Shown here: positions 6,927 through 14,776 of the stretch, one piece after another
How the letters are laid out: each line of letters opens with the position of its first letter
Position numbering within the stretch: position 1 is the stretch's first letter
Source: Chryseobacterium sp. MFBS3-17
GTDB taxonomy: Bacteria > Bacteroidota > Bacteroidia > Flavobacteriales > Weeksellaceae
Reading direction: 5' to 3'
DNA length: 64,000 bases
NCBI RefSeq assembly: GCF_020687745.1
Contig: NZ_JAJEWK010000006.1
Location: 62,001-126,000, forward strand
The notes under the pieces: model-generated
What the model saw: the letters and a program-made list of their open reading frames with translations, nothing else
Databases searched by the model: none
Told to the model about the DNA's origin: nothing
Translations under genes and position numbers: made by a program

Positions 6927-8316
6927 TATGCAAAAAACCCTGAAAAAGGAAGTATCCCTTTCGGGTAAAGGCCTACATACTGGTAAAGAAGTAACGCTGA
7001 CCATAAAGCCGGCGAAGGAAAATACAGGTTTCGTATTCGTGCGAACCGATCTGGAGGGAAATCCTCAGGTGGAAGCAGACGTGAATTATGTAACCACTAC
7101 CGAACGCGGTACCACGCTGGAGAAGCTGGGTGTACGCATCCATACCTGTGAGCACCTGCTGGCGGCACTGGTAGGCTGCGATGTAGATAATGCCATTCTG
7201 GAAATGAACAGTGCAGAGCCGCCCATTCTGGACGGATCTTCCAAATATTTTGTAGAAGCCATAGAAGAGGCCGGCCTGGAAACACAGGAGGCAGAACGTG
7301 AGTATCTGGTCATCAAGGAAGTAGTTTCCTATACCGATCCTACTACCGGTTCTGAAATCACCATGATTCCGGCTGATAATTATGAAGTGACCACCATGGT
7401 GGATTTCGGTACCAAAGTACTGGGAACCCAGAACGCTACTTTAAAAGACATCTCAGATTTTAAAACTGAAATTGCATCTGCCAGAACCTTCAGCTTTCTG
7501 CATGAACTGGAGATGCTCCTGGATGCGGGCCTGATCAAAGGCGGTGATATTTCCAATGCCATTGTGTATGTGGACAAGGAACTGACACCGGATACTGCAG
7601 AAAAACTTAAAAAAGCATTTAATAAAGAAGATATTGCCATCCGCCCGAACGGAATTCTGGATAATCTGACCCTGAATCATCCCAATGAAGCGGCAAGGCA
7701 TAAACTGCTGGATGTCATTGGTGATCTGGCGCTGGTCGGTGTGAAGCTGAAGGGCAAAGTGATTGCCAATAAACCCGGACATTTCGTAAATACGCAGTTT
7801 GCCAAGAAACTGAACCGCCAGTGGAAATTACAGAAGAAAAAAAATATCCCGGATTTTGACATCTATAAGGAACCGGTGTTTGACATCAATGGAATTATGA
7901 AGTTAATGCCACACCGTTATCCGTTTCTTCTGATAGATAAGGTGCTGGAACTTTCAGACAGTCACGTGGTAGGGTTGAAGAATGTAACCTTCAACGAGCC
8001 TTTCTTCCCGGGCCATTTCCCTAAAGAACCCGTAATGCCCGGCGTGCTTCAGGTAGAAGCCCTGGCACAGACAGGCGGTATTCTGGTGCTTGCCAGTGTG
8101 CCCGATCCGGAAAATTATTCTACCTATTTCATCAAAATTGATAAGGTGAAATTCAAGAGAAAAGTTGTTCCGGGAGATACCATTATCTTTAAAATAGAAT
8201 TAATTACACCTATCCGCAGAGGCATTGTACATATGCAGGGATTCGGTTATGTAGGAGACAGTATTGCCGTAGAAGCAGAATTAATGGCACAGGTGGCAAA
8301 AAATAAAACAGACTAG
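6919..8316 (+). CDS. lpxC-fabZ: Bifunctional LpxC-FabZ: UDP-3-O-acyl-GlcNAc deacetylase / 3-hydroxyacyl-ACP dehydratase
   Basis: 465 residues from the ATG at 6919. Residues 1-315 are LpxC, the zinc deacetylase making the committed step of lipid A synthesis: CEHLLAAL (His79) and RHKLLDVIGDL (His261, Asp265) give the zinc ligands. Residues about 320-465 are FabZ: PHRYPF, the active-site His366 in FFPGHFP and Glu380 in LQVEALAQTGG. The fusion is the known Bacteroidetes arrangement and joins enzymes that compete for 3-hydroxyacyl-ACP. It overlaps lpxD by 8 bases and its TAG touches the lpxA ATG. A start at 6928 is also possible. Confidence 0.96.
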   Translation: MSDMQKTLKKEVSLSGKGLHTGKEVTLTIKPAKENTGFVFVRTDLEGNPQVEADVNYVTTTERGTTLEKLGVRIHTCEHLLAALVGCDVDNAILEMNSAEPPILDGSSKYFVEAIEEAGLETQEAEREYLVIKEVVSYTDPTTGSEITMIPADNYEVTTMVDFGTKVLGTQNATLKDISDFKTEIASARTFSFLHELEMLLDAGLIKGGDISNAIVYVDKELTPDTAEKLKKAFNKEDIAIRPNGILDNLTLNHPNEAARHKLLDVIGDLALVGVKLKGKVIANKPGHFVNTQFAKKLNRQWKLQKKKNIPDFDIYKEPVFDINGIMKLMPHRYPFLLIDKVLELSDSHVVGLKNVTFNEPFFPGHFPKEPVMPGVLQVEALAQTGGILVLASVPDPENYSTYFIKIDKVKFKRKVVPGDTIIFKIELITPIRRGIVHMQGFGYVGDSIAVEAELMAQVAKNKTD

Positions 8317-9105
8317 ATGATTCATCAATTAGCCGCCGTTGATAAACGTGCAAAAATCAAAAAAAATGTAATCGTAGAGCCGTTTACAACTATTGCCGGT
8401 GACGTGGAAATAGGTGAGGGTACCTGGATTGGTCCCAATGTGACCATTATGGACGGCGCCCGCATCGGAAAAAACTGCAGAATCTTCCCCGGAACCGTCA
8501 TTTCTGCCATACCGCAGGATCTGAAGTTCGACGGCGAGGATACCCAGGTCATCATAGGAGACGGAACCACCGTGCGCGAGTGTGTCACCATCAACCGCGG
8601 AACCAAAGCACTGGGCTATACCAAAGTAGGAGAGAACTGCCTGATTATGGCCACATCCCACATTGCCCATGACTGTGTTCTTGGAAATAATGTCATCATC
8701 GTCAATGGTTGCGGTATTGCCGGCCATGTGGAAATAGGAGATTATACGGTGATGGGCGGACTTTCTGCCGTACATCAGTTCGGAAAAGTAGGCAAGCATG
8801 TTATGATCTCCGGAGGAACACTGGTCCGCAAGGACATTCCGCCGTATGTGAAGGTGGCCCGCGAACCCATGACCTACGCCGGAATCAATTCGGTGGGATT
8901 ACGCAGAAGAGGTTATACCAATGATAAAATCTTCGAAATTCAAAAAATTTACCGTGCGATTTTTCAGCTGAAAATGAACGTTTCTCAGGCCGCAGACTTC
9001 ATTGAAAAAGAAATGCTTCCTACCGCAGAACGGGACGAAATCCTGGAGTTCATCCGCAACTCGCCCAGAGGAATTGTCAAAGGGTATGGTACCGGTAAAG
9101 AATAA
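8317..9105 (+). CDS. lpxA: Acyl-ACP--UDP-N-acetylglucosamine O-acyltransferase
   Basis: 262 residues, the usual LpxA length. Hexapeptide-repeat beta-helix over residues 1-185, with the conserved SHIAHDC segment (catalytic His about 118), then a helical C-terminal domain. It performs the first, reversible acylation of UDP-GlcNAc in lipid A synthesis. The ATG follows the lpxC-fabZ stop without a gap, so translation is coupled. Confidence 0.96.
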   Translation: MIHQLAAVDKRAKIKKNVIVEPFTTIAGDVEIGEGTWIGPNVTIMDGARIGKNCRIFPGTVISAIPQDLKFDGEDTQVIIGDGTTVRECVTINRGTKALGYTKVGENCLIMATSHIAHDCVLGNNVIIVNGCGIAGHVEIGDYTVMGGLSAVHQFGKVGKHVMISGGTLVRKDIPPYVKVAREPMTYAGINSVGLRRRGYTNDKIFEIQKIYRAIFQLKMNVSQAADFIEKEMLPTAERDEILEFIRNSPRGIVKGYGTGKE

Positions 9106-9113
9106 ACCGCAAT

Positions 9114-9470
9114 ATGAAAAAATTAATCTTCATAGTAACCGTATTTCCAGCACTTGTGTTTGCACAGCAATCTGTACTCTTTACAAAACAGGAAAATGAT
9201 TCTCTGGCACACAGAAATGTGAATTCAGTATTGCATCATGCCAAAAGATCTTTCAGCCAGAATAGTTTTTCCAGACTGTATCTTTCAGAAATACAAGCAA
9301 ATGTGTCTGAGTTGGTACGCAATACCCATACGTTCAACACAGGTATGCGCGGATATTTTGAACCGGAATATAATTCGGTTTTTGTACAGCCCTATCCAGG
9401 CAGAATCCTGGAAACCAATCCTGCAGCAGTACGCTCTGTGATGAAGGTGAATCTTTTAGATAAAAAATAA
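9114..9470 (+). CDS. Exported protein of unknown function, 118 residues
   Basis: A signal peptide (MKKLIFIVTVFPALVFA) is followed by Gln at the predicted mature start, then a soluble 100-residue segment without recognisable domain; it contains a Tyr/Asn-rich FEPEYNSVFVQPYPGR stretch. It sits 8 bases after lpxA and 32 before efp, so it probably belongs to the same transcript. I do not recognise the family. Confidence 0.72.
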   Translation: MKKLIFIVTVFPALVFAQQSVLFTKQENDSLAHRNVNSVLHHAKRSFSQNSFSRLYLSEIQANVSELVRNTHTFNTGMRGYFEPEYNSVFVQPYPGRILETNPAAVRSVMKVNLLDKK

Positions 9471-9502
9471 CAAAAAAATAAACGACAAACAAAAAATCAG
9501 CA

Positions 9503-10066
9503 ATGGCAACCAGCAACGATATTAAAAAAGGAATGTGTATCGAGTACAGTAACGATATCTTCAAAATCATTGAATTCCTGCACGTAAAACCGGGTAAGGG
9601 ACCAGCATTCGTCAGAACAAAAATGAAATCTGTAACCAATGGTAAAGTCCTGGAAAATACATTTTCTGCCGGTCACAAGATTGATGAGGTGAAGGTGATT
9701 ACCAGAAAATACCAGTATCTCTATGATGATGAAAATGGATTCCACTTTATGAACAATGATGATTTCTCACAGATTTACCTGAATAAGGAAATGATTGAAA
9801 ATTCGCAGTTCATGAAGGCAGGAGAAGAGGTAACCATCATCCTGAAGGAGGAAGATGAGACGCCGCTTTCTGCAGAAATCCCGCCTACGGTATATCTGGT
9901 CGTAATAGAAGCAGATCCGGGTGTGAAGGGCAATACCGCTACCAACGCTCTGAAAAATGCCATCGTAGAGACCGGAGCCCGTGTTATGGTGCCGCTTTTC
10001 ATAGAACCGGGAGACAAAATCAAGGTCAATACCGAAGACGGAAATTACCTGGAAAGAGTAAAATAA
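9503..10066 (+). CDS. efp: Elongation factor P
   Basis: 187 residues, three-domain EF-P. The loop HVKPGKGPAF (residues 27-36) carries the conserved Lys32 at the position that contacts the peptidyl-transferase centre and is modified in many bacteria. The C-terminal GARVMVPLFIEPGDKIKV motif is typical. EF-P rescues ribosomes stalled on polyproline. No EpmA- or EpmB-like modification enzyme is visible nearby. Confidence 0.97.
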   Translation: MATSNDIKKGMCIEYSNDIFKIIEFLHVKPGKGPAFVRTKMKSVTNGKVLENTFSAGHKIDEVKVITRKYQYLYDDENGFHFMNNDDFSQIYLNKEMIENSQFMKAGEEVTIILKEEDETPLSAEIPPTVYLVVIEADPGVKGNTATNALKNAIVETGARVMVPLFIEPGDKIKVNTEDGNYLERVK

Positions 10067-10074
10067 GTTTTATT

Positions 10075-10180
10075 GGGGCAGCTTTTTCCGCCCTCCGTTC
10101 CCGCTTTTTTGCAAATGGCCCGGCTAAAGCCTGCGCATCATTTGCAAAAAGAGCTCCACTCAGGTCGGGCTGCACAGCGG
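10075..10180. repeat. REP-like palindromic intergenic element
   Basis: A GC-rich block unlike its neighbours lies between efp and the second lpxD-like gene. Its core is an inverted repeat, CTTTTTTGCAAATG (10104-10117) against CATTTGCAAAAAG (10139-10151), flanked by the GC-rich arms GGGGCAGCTTTTTCCGCCC on the left and CAGGTCGGGCTGCAC on the right. The layout resembles repetitive palindromic elements found between genes in flavobacteria. Only one copy is in the window, so repetition is inferred. Confidence 0.45.
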
Positions 10181-10206
10181 TTTTCATCAGAATTTACTAG
10201 AAAAGT

Positions 10207-11106
10207 ATGACCTTTAATCAGCCTCAGACGCTTAGAAATATCGCAGAAATCATCGGTGCCAGAATGTTGGGTGCCGATGATTTTCCGGTGTTGGGTACCA
10301 ATGAAATCCATATGGTAAAACCCGGAGAAATTGTCTTCGTAAACCATCCTAAGTATTACGAAACGGCACTGAACTCTCCGGCAACCGTAATTTTGATAGA
10401 TAAAGAAGTGGATTGTCCGCCCGGCAAAGCCTTGCTCATTTCAGATGATCCTTTCCGGGATTTTAACCGGATCAATACCCACTTTACCCGGATTTATAAC
10501 TTCACCGAGGAACTGCATGACCTGGAAGTAGGCGAGGGCACCAGGATTCATCCCTCTGCCATCATCGGAAACGAAGTGAAAATCGGAAAAAACTGCATTA
10601 TTTTCCCGAATGTGGTCATAGGCGACCGCACCATTATCGGAGACCATGTGGTGATTCAGGCCAACACAGTCCTGGGTGGTGATGCCTTTTATTACCGGAA
10701 GTTAGATGGAAATTTTGACCGGCTGATCTCTGTGGGAAATGTCGTTATTGAAAATAATGTGGAAATAGGCAACGGTTGTACCATAGATCGGGGAGTGACA
10801 GATTCTACGGTCATCGGAGAAGGCTCAGTGCTGGACAATCAGATTCAGATCGGTCACGATACCGTGATTGGCAAAAGATGTCTGATTGCTTCACAGACCG
10901 GTATTGCGGGCTGTTGCATCATTGAAGACGAAGTCACCATTTGGGGACAGGTAGGCATGGCATCGGGTGTTCGCATCGCTTCGGGTACTGTGCTGCTTGC
11001 AAAATGCGGGGTAAACCGTGATCTGGAAAAAGGCACTTATTTCGGATTTTTGGCAGAACCGTTCAGAGAGTATCTTCGAAAGGAAGTGAAGTTGAAGAAT
11101 TTATAA
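10207..11106 (+). CDS. LpxD-like N-acyltransferase, second divergent copy
   Basis: 299 residues, shorter than LpxD at 5895 (343). It keeps an N-terminal LpxD-type domain (1-100) and a hexapeptide beta-helix (105-280). The family His is present in IQIGHDTVIG, and the DRGVTDSTVIG segment parallels DRGTIGSTIIG in the first copy. It lacks the longer C-terminal helix. It could acylate the lipid A precursor with other specificity or act on another UDP-sugar. Two LpxD-like genes near each other are common in flavobacteria. Confidence 0.85.
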   Translation: MTFNQPQTLRNIAEIIGARMLGADDFPVLGTNEIHMVKPGEIVFVNHPKYYETALNSPATVILIDKEVDCPPGKALLISDDPFRDFNRINTHFTRIYNFTEELHDLEVGEGTRIHPSAIIGNEVKIGKNCIIFPNVVIGDRTIIGDHVVIQANTVLGGDAFYYRKLDGNFDRLISVGNVVIENNVEIGNGCTIDRGVTDSTVIGEGSVLDNQIQIGHDTVIGKRCLIASQTGIAGCCIIEDEVTIWGQVGMASGVRIASGTVLLAKCGVNRDLEKGTYFGFLAEPFREYLRKEVKLKNL

Positions 11107-11131
11107 AATGTAATCAACACTATTTGATAAG

Positions 11132-11368
11132 TTGAAGTACCCTTTCAATATTAGAAATATTTTAATCTTAATCTTGTGTATCATAGTAATCACCTGTTGC
11201 GGTTTTGTTATTAATTTATTTTTTGATTCCAGTAGTGACCCGACAAATTGTTTCAGTTATGAAACCTTCAAAAAGTACCTGTTGAAATATTTCATCATAT
11301 CAATTGCGGTTACGGTCATTCATGTTTTATTCAACTTTAGATTAAAAAACAACAGTGAGCAAATTTAA
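11132..11368 (+). CDS. Small two-span membrane protein, 78 residues
   Basis: The frame opens at a TTG (11132) without an in-frame ATG upstream. Residues about 9-30 and 47-66 are hydrophobic helices; a Cys pair and a short acidic loop separate them. AT-rich compared with the neighbours. It is followed by a terminator-like hairpin. The family is not recognised and the start is uncertain. Confidence 0.45.
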   Translation: MKYPFNIRNILILILCIIVITCCGFVINLFFDSSSDPTNCFSYETFKKYLLKYFIISIAVTVIHVLFNFRLKNNSEQI

Positions 11369-11376
11369 AATTCAAC

Positions 11377-11407
11377 AAACCTTCGGATCTGTTCTGGAGG
11401 TTTTTTT
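11377..11407 (+). terminator. Probable rho-independent terminator
   Basis: Imperfect stem AAACCTTC / GGAGGTTT around a 12-base loop, followed by seven T, directly after the small membrane ORF. Confidence 0.55.
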
Positions 11408-11574
11408 GTGGAAAACCCTGCCGCTGAAACACGGATTCATGATAAATGCCGCAAATCGGTAAAATCTACGGGAAATATGACAATTGTTTCACCGAAAAAC
11501 CTTAATTTTACGCGTAATTTTTTTTAAATTTCACTACTTTTTAATTTAACGATATAATTTAATAAAACAATAAA

Positions 11575-12447
11575 ATGTCAGTATTAGTAAACAAAGATTC
11601 TAAAGTAATCGTACAGGGTTTCACAGGAAATGAAGGAACGTTCCACGCAGGTCAGATGATTGAGTATGGAACCAATGTAGTAGGGGGAGTAACACCCGGA
11701 AAAGGAGGTTCTGAGCATTTGGGAAAACCCGTTTTCAATACGGTAGCAGATGCTGTGGAGCAGGCCGGAGCTAATGTGTCCATCATTTTTGTACCACCGG
11801 CGTTTGCTGCAGATGCCATTATGGAAGCGGCAGATTCCGGAATCAAAGTAATCGTATGTATTACAGAAGGAATTCCTGTGGAAGATATGGTGAAAGTGAA
11901 AGCGTATATTGCTGACAGAGATTGCAGACTGATTGGTCCTAACTGTCCGGGAATCATCACTTCTGATGAAGCCAAAATCGGAATTATGCCGGGCTTCGTT
12001 TTCAAAAAAGGAAAAGTAGGGATTGTATCAAAATCCGGAACCCTTACCTATGAAGCAGCAGATCAGGTAGTAAAAGCCGGATTCGGTGTTTCTACGGCCA
12101 TCGGTATTGGTGGTGACCCTATCATCGGTACCACTACCAAAGAAGCGCTGGAACTTTTCATTAACGATCCGGAAACTGAAGCAGTAGTGATGATTGGCGA
12201 AATTGGTGGTTCCCTGGAAGCTGAGGCTGCCAGATGGTACAAAGCCAGCGGTTCTACTAAACCTGTTGTAGGATTTATTGCAGGACAAACTGCTCCAAAA
12301 GGAAGAACAATGGGTCACGCAGGTGCCATTGTAGGCGGAGACGACGATACGGCGCAGGCAAAAATGGCCATCATGAGAGAAAACGGAATTACCGTGGTAG
12401 ACTCACCGGCAGACATTGGTGCTACAGTAGCTAAAGTTTTAGGCTAA
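11575..12447 (+). CDS. sucD: Succinate--CoA ligase, alpha subunit
   Basis: 290 residues, standard length. An N-terminal CoA-binding Rossmann domain ([20 protein letters not shown]) and a ligase domain with the phosphorylated His248 in [13 protein letters not shown]. It catalyses the substrate-level phosphorylation step of the TCA cycle together with SucC, which is not in the window; separate sucC and sucD loci are frequent in Bacteroidetes. Confidence 0.97.
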   Translation: MSVLVNKDSKVIVQGFTGNEGTFHAGQMIEYGTNVVGGVTPGKGGSEHLGKPVFNTVADAVEQAGANVSIIFVPPAFAADAIMEAADSGIKVIVCITEGIPVEDMVKVKAYIADRDCRLIGPNCPGIITSDEAKIGIMPGFVFKKGKVGIVSKSGTLTYEAADQVVKAGFGVSTAIGIGGDPIIGTTTKEALELFINDPETEAVVMIGEIGGSLEAEAARWYKASGSTKPVVGFIAGQTAPKGRTMGHAGAIVGGDDDTAQAKMAIMRENGITVVDSPADIGATVAKVLG

Positions 12448-12462
12448 ACATAAAAACACAAT

Positions 12463-13131
12463 ATGAAAAAGTTTATTATTTGTATGTCCGTACTGATGGC
12501 GGCACCGTCTTTTGCGCAGATTGATTTCAGCAGTACCAGATTTGGTGTAGCGGCGGGTTATAACTATTCCCGTGTTCGGCATGCCCACAATCCTTCGGGA
12601 GCACGCAGTACTTTTCAGGCAGGAGGTCTGGCACTCATTCCCATAGGAGGAGATGATCAGTTCTATCTGCAGCCGGAACTTGTATATTATGGTGCCGGTG
12701 AAACGGGAAAGAACAAAGATATGAAAGGAAAGCCGGGTTATGATGCCGTGTATGCTCATGATTACATCAGTTTGCCGGTTTATTTCAAGGGGTATTTCTC
12801 TGAAGCAGAATCCGAGTTTTTTGCACTGGTAGGACCCAGATTTAATTATGTAGTCAGCCAGAAGGTGAAAAATCCTTCCCGGGAATACTATAATATTGAG
12901 GGCGATCCCGCAGTTCCGGGAGTGAACGGAAAGGTGACACCCTTTACCATGGCCATTGGTGGCGGGGTAGGGTTTAGTTTTAACCGGACGCTGGAAGTCA
13001 CGCTCCGTGCAGACCTGGGACTGACCAATATGTACAAAAACCTGATGCGTGAGCCGGGCACAGATGTGGCCATCATGAAACAGAAAAAAGAAAATGTACT
13101 GAGCGTAGGCGTTAATTACATTTTTGAATAA
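12463..13131 (+). CDS. Outer-membrane beta-barrel protein (PorT-like family)
   Basis: 222 residues. Signal peptide ending SFAQ, with Gln as predicted mature residue 1, then alternating amphipathic strands (FGVAAGYNYSRV, YLQPELVYYG, YISLPVYFKGYF, FTMAIGGGVGFSF) and a final aromatic strand VNYIFE, the pattern of small 8-stranded barrels. The function is unknown; such proteins are often annotated as porin family or PorT family. It is 15 bases behind sucD and ends at a strong terminator. Confidence 0.8.
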   Translation: MKKFIICMSVLMAAPSFAQIDFSSTRFGVAAGYNYSRVRHAHNPSGARSTFQAGGLALIPIGGDDQFYLQPELVYYGAGETGKNKDMKGKPGYDAVYAHDYISLPVYFKGYFSEAESEFFALVGPRFNYVVSQKVKNPSREYYNIEGDPAVPGVNGKVTPFTMAIGGGVGFSFNRTLEVTLRADLGLTNMYKNLMREPGTDVAIMKQKKENVLSVGVNYIFE

Positions 13132-13140
13132 TTTTAAATA

Positions 13141-13175
13141 AAACAGGTTGTCCAAAACGGACAACCTGTTTTTTT
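13141..13175. terminator. Bidirectional terminator between the barrel gene and hxlR-like gene
   Basis: Perfect 13-bp stem AAACAGGTTGTCC / GGACAACCTGTTT with loop AAAAC and a T-run on the forward side. The reverse side is T-rich but less regular. Confidence 0.88.
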
Positions 13176-13194
13176 ATAACTTCCGGACTTTAGA

Positions 13195-13539
13195 TCAGCC
13201 GTTGAAACTCAGTTTTTGATACTCCGGAATCAGATGTTTTTCTGCCCATTGTATAATTTGCTGCAGTACAGGAATCAGATCCAGACCTTTTTTGGTAATC
13301 CGGTAATGATAAACGAGTTTGTTTCTCGTACTTTGTTGCTTGTTCAGAATGTCCATTTTTACCATTTTCTCCAGGCGGGTAGACAGCGTGTTGCTGGCAA
13401 TGCCTTCTTCCATCTGGCTTAACTCTTTGAAGGTGGTTTTTCCATGTAGTGCCACGTCCCGCAAAATCAGGAGTGTCCACTTGTCACCGAAAACATCAAG
13501 GCTGTTTGCGATGAGACAATTTGATCTCTCTTTTTTCAT
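13195..13539 (-). CDS. HxlR-family winged-helix transcriptional regulator
   Basis: About 114 residues from the ATG at 13539 (MKKERSNCLIANSLDVFGDK). The pattern C-x8-GDKWTLLILRD followed by a recognition helix (SNTLSTRLEKMVKMDIL) and wing is that of the HxlR/MarR-like family; the early Cys is the residue used for redox or electrophile sensing in some members. An ATG at 13578 would add 13 residues, but a palindrome and the likely -7 region overlap it, so I prefer 13539. It is divergent from the CsaA-like gene, the arrangement in which HxlR regulators often control their neighbour. Confidence 0.88.
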   Translation of the reverse strand: MKKERSNCLIANSLDVFGDKWTLLILRDVALHGKTTFKELSQMEEGIASNTLSTRLEKMVKMDILNKQQSTRNKLVYHYRITKKGLDLIPVLQQIIQWAEKHLIPEYQKLSFNG

Positions 13540-13558
13540 AATGTGTTGTTTTTTGTCA

Positions 13559-13581
13559 GATATGAATTTTTCATTCATATC
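13559..13581. promoter_or_regulatory. Candidate operator of the HxlR-type regulator
   Basis: Perfect inverted repeat GATATGAAT-TTTTC-ATTCATATC (9-5-9) between the regulator start (13539) and the divergent gene (13656), next to the presumed promoter of the regulator. Dimeric winged-helix regulators bind such sites, so autoregulation is plausible. Confidence 0.5.
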
Positions 13582-13655
13582 TTAGGTAAAAGTACATAAA
13601 AATTGATGAGTATTCGTATAAATGTTTAAATTTAGTGTAAAATATTTAATGTGCT

Positions 13656-14009
13656 ATGAATAACAATATGGTAAAGGATCTGATCAGTTGGTCCGATTTT
13701 GAGAAAATTGACATCAGAACAGGCACGATTCTGCATGCTGAAGTTTTTGAAGGCGTGCGAAATCCTGCGTATCAGTTGGAGATTGCTTTTGGCGAGCTGG
13801 GCATCAGGAAATCTTCAGCGCAACTCACCAAACGCTACACTCCGGAGGAGCTCATCGGCAAGCAGATTATTGCCGTGGTCAATTTTCCGCCAAAACAGAT
13901 CAAAAATTTCTTTAGCGAATGTCTGGTACTGGGTGTTCCTGGTGAAGATGGCGATGTGCCGCTCCTCACTGTTGATTTACCTGTAAAGAATGGGTTGAAG
14001 ATAAGTTGA
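13656..14009 (+). CDS. CsaA-like tRNA-binding OB-fold protein
   Basis: 117 residues (ATG at 13656; an alternative at 13668). It is a single EMAP/CsaA-type tRNA-binding OB fold: DIRTGTILHAEVFEGVRNP at the start and NFPPKQIKNFFSECLVLG at the dimer and ligand side. Members bind tRNA or act as secretion-related chaperones in Bacillus; the cellular role in Bacteroidetes is unsettled. It is divergent from the HxlR-type gene with a 9-5-9 palindrome between them. Confidence 0.88.
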   Translation: MNNNMVKDLISWSDFEKIDIRTGTILHAEVFEGVRNPAYQLEIAFGELGIRKSSAQLTKRYTPEELIGKQIIAVVNFPPKQIKNFFSECLVLGVPGEDGDVPLLTVDLPVKNGLKIS

Positions 14010-14095
14010 AAAATTTGTATCTTTCCATTTCATAAAAAGAGTTGAATCTTTAGGCAGATGTCAATATATAAACTAGAGAAACATTATTGATCACA

Positions 14096-14686
14096 ATGAA
14101 TGATAGAATAATTTCAAAATTGTATATTGTTGTTATTTTTATTACAACAATTAGTGTTTATTCACAAAATAAAGAGTTTACAATTAATGATGAGGGACTT
14201 TCTAAATTTGTTGTATCTGAAATTCCGGGTACGCTTAAAGATGAGGCCTATCGTAAATCTGTTGAATGGGTAAATAGAATATTTAATACTCCAGAAAAAG
14301 TAATAAAAGGTTCAATAGAGAATGAATACCTGAGAATTGAGGGAATTAGTAAAACTGCATGGCGTGCACCAGCAATAGGGGGAACTGTTTTTTTGCCCAT
14401 AAAATATGAAATTGAAATATCATTTAAGGATAATAGATATAAGTTTGAGATTATTTCATTGCAGGAGGAGGAACCATTATATCCACAATTCGCCAGCAGT
14501 CCTTTTTCTGTCTTAAACTTATCAAAAAAAGGTAATAATGATGGGTATAATAGAGTTAGAAAGCTGAACGGAGAGTTCAGGTCACGTTATAAATATGTTT
14601 CTGATTTACCACAATACTTCAATAATCTAAATACTAATTTACAAGATTATATTTTAAATGGTGTGCCAAAAAATGAAGATTGGTAA
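14096..14686 (+). CDS. Exported DUF4468-like protein
   Basis: About 196 residues from the ATG at 14096. A signal peptide (VVIFITTISVYS) is followed by Gln as likely mature residue 1. The rest resembles DUF4468 (TBP-like fold): SVEWVNRIFNTPEKVIKG, EYLRIEGISK and IKYEIEISFKDNRYKFEI. The biological role of that domain is unknown. Base composition is more AT-rich than its neighbours, suggesting accessory origin. It is followed by a terminator shared with the converging thiolase gene. Confidence 0.65.
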   Translation: MNDRIISKLYIVVIFITTISVYSQNKEFTINDEGLSKFVVSEIPGTLKDEAYRKSVEWVNRIFNTPEKVIKGSIENEYLRIEGISKTAWRAPAIGGTVFLPIKYEIEISFKDNRYKFEIISLQEEEPLYPQFASSPFSVLNLSKKGNNDGYNRVRKLNGEFRSRYKYVSDLPQYFNNLNTNLQDYILNGVPKNEDW

Positions 14687-14693
14687 TCTATGC

Positions 14694-14729
14694 AAAAGCC
14701 GTTTTATAATTATGTAAAACGGCTTTTTT
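14694..14729. terminator. Bidirectional terminator
   Basis: Long stem AAAAGCCGTTTTA / TAAAACGGCTTTT with loop TAATTATG, ending in T-runs on both strands; between the DUF4468-like gene and pcaF. Confidence 0.88.
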
Positions 14730-14776
14730 GGATGGAATTACGCTAGATTTCTGCTCCATTATAATTGATGAATTAC

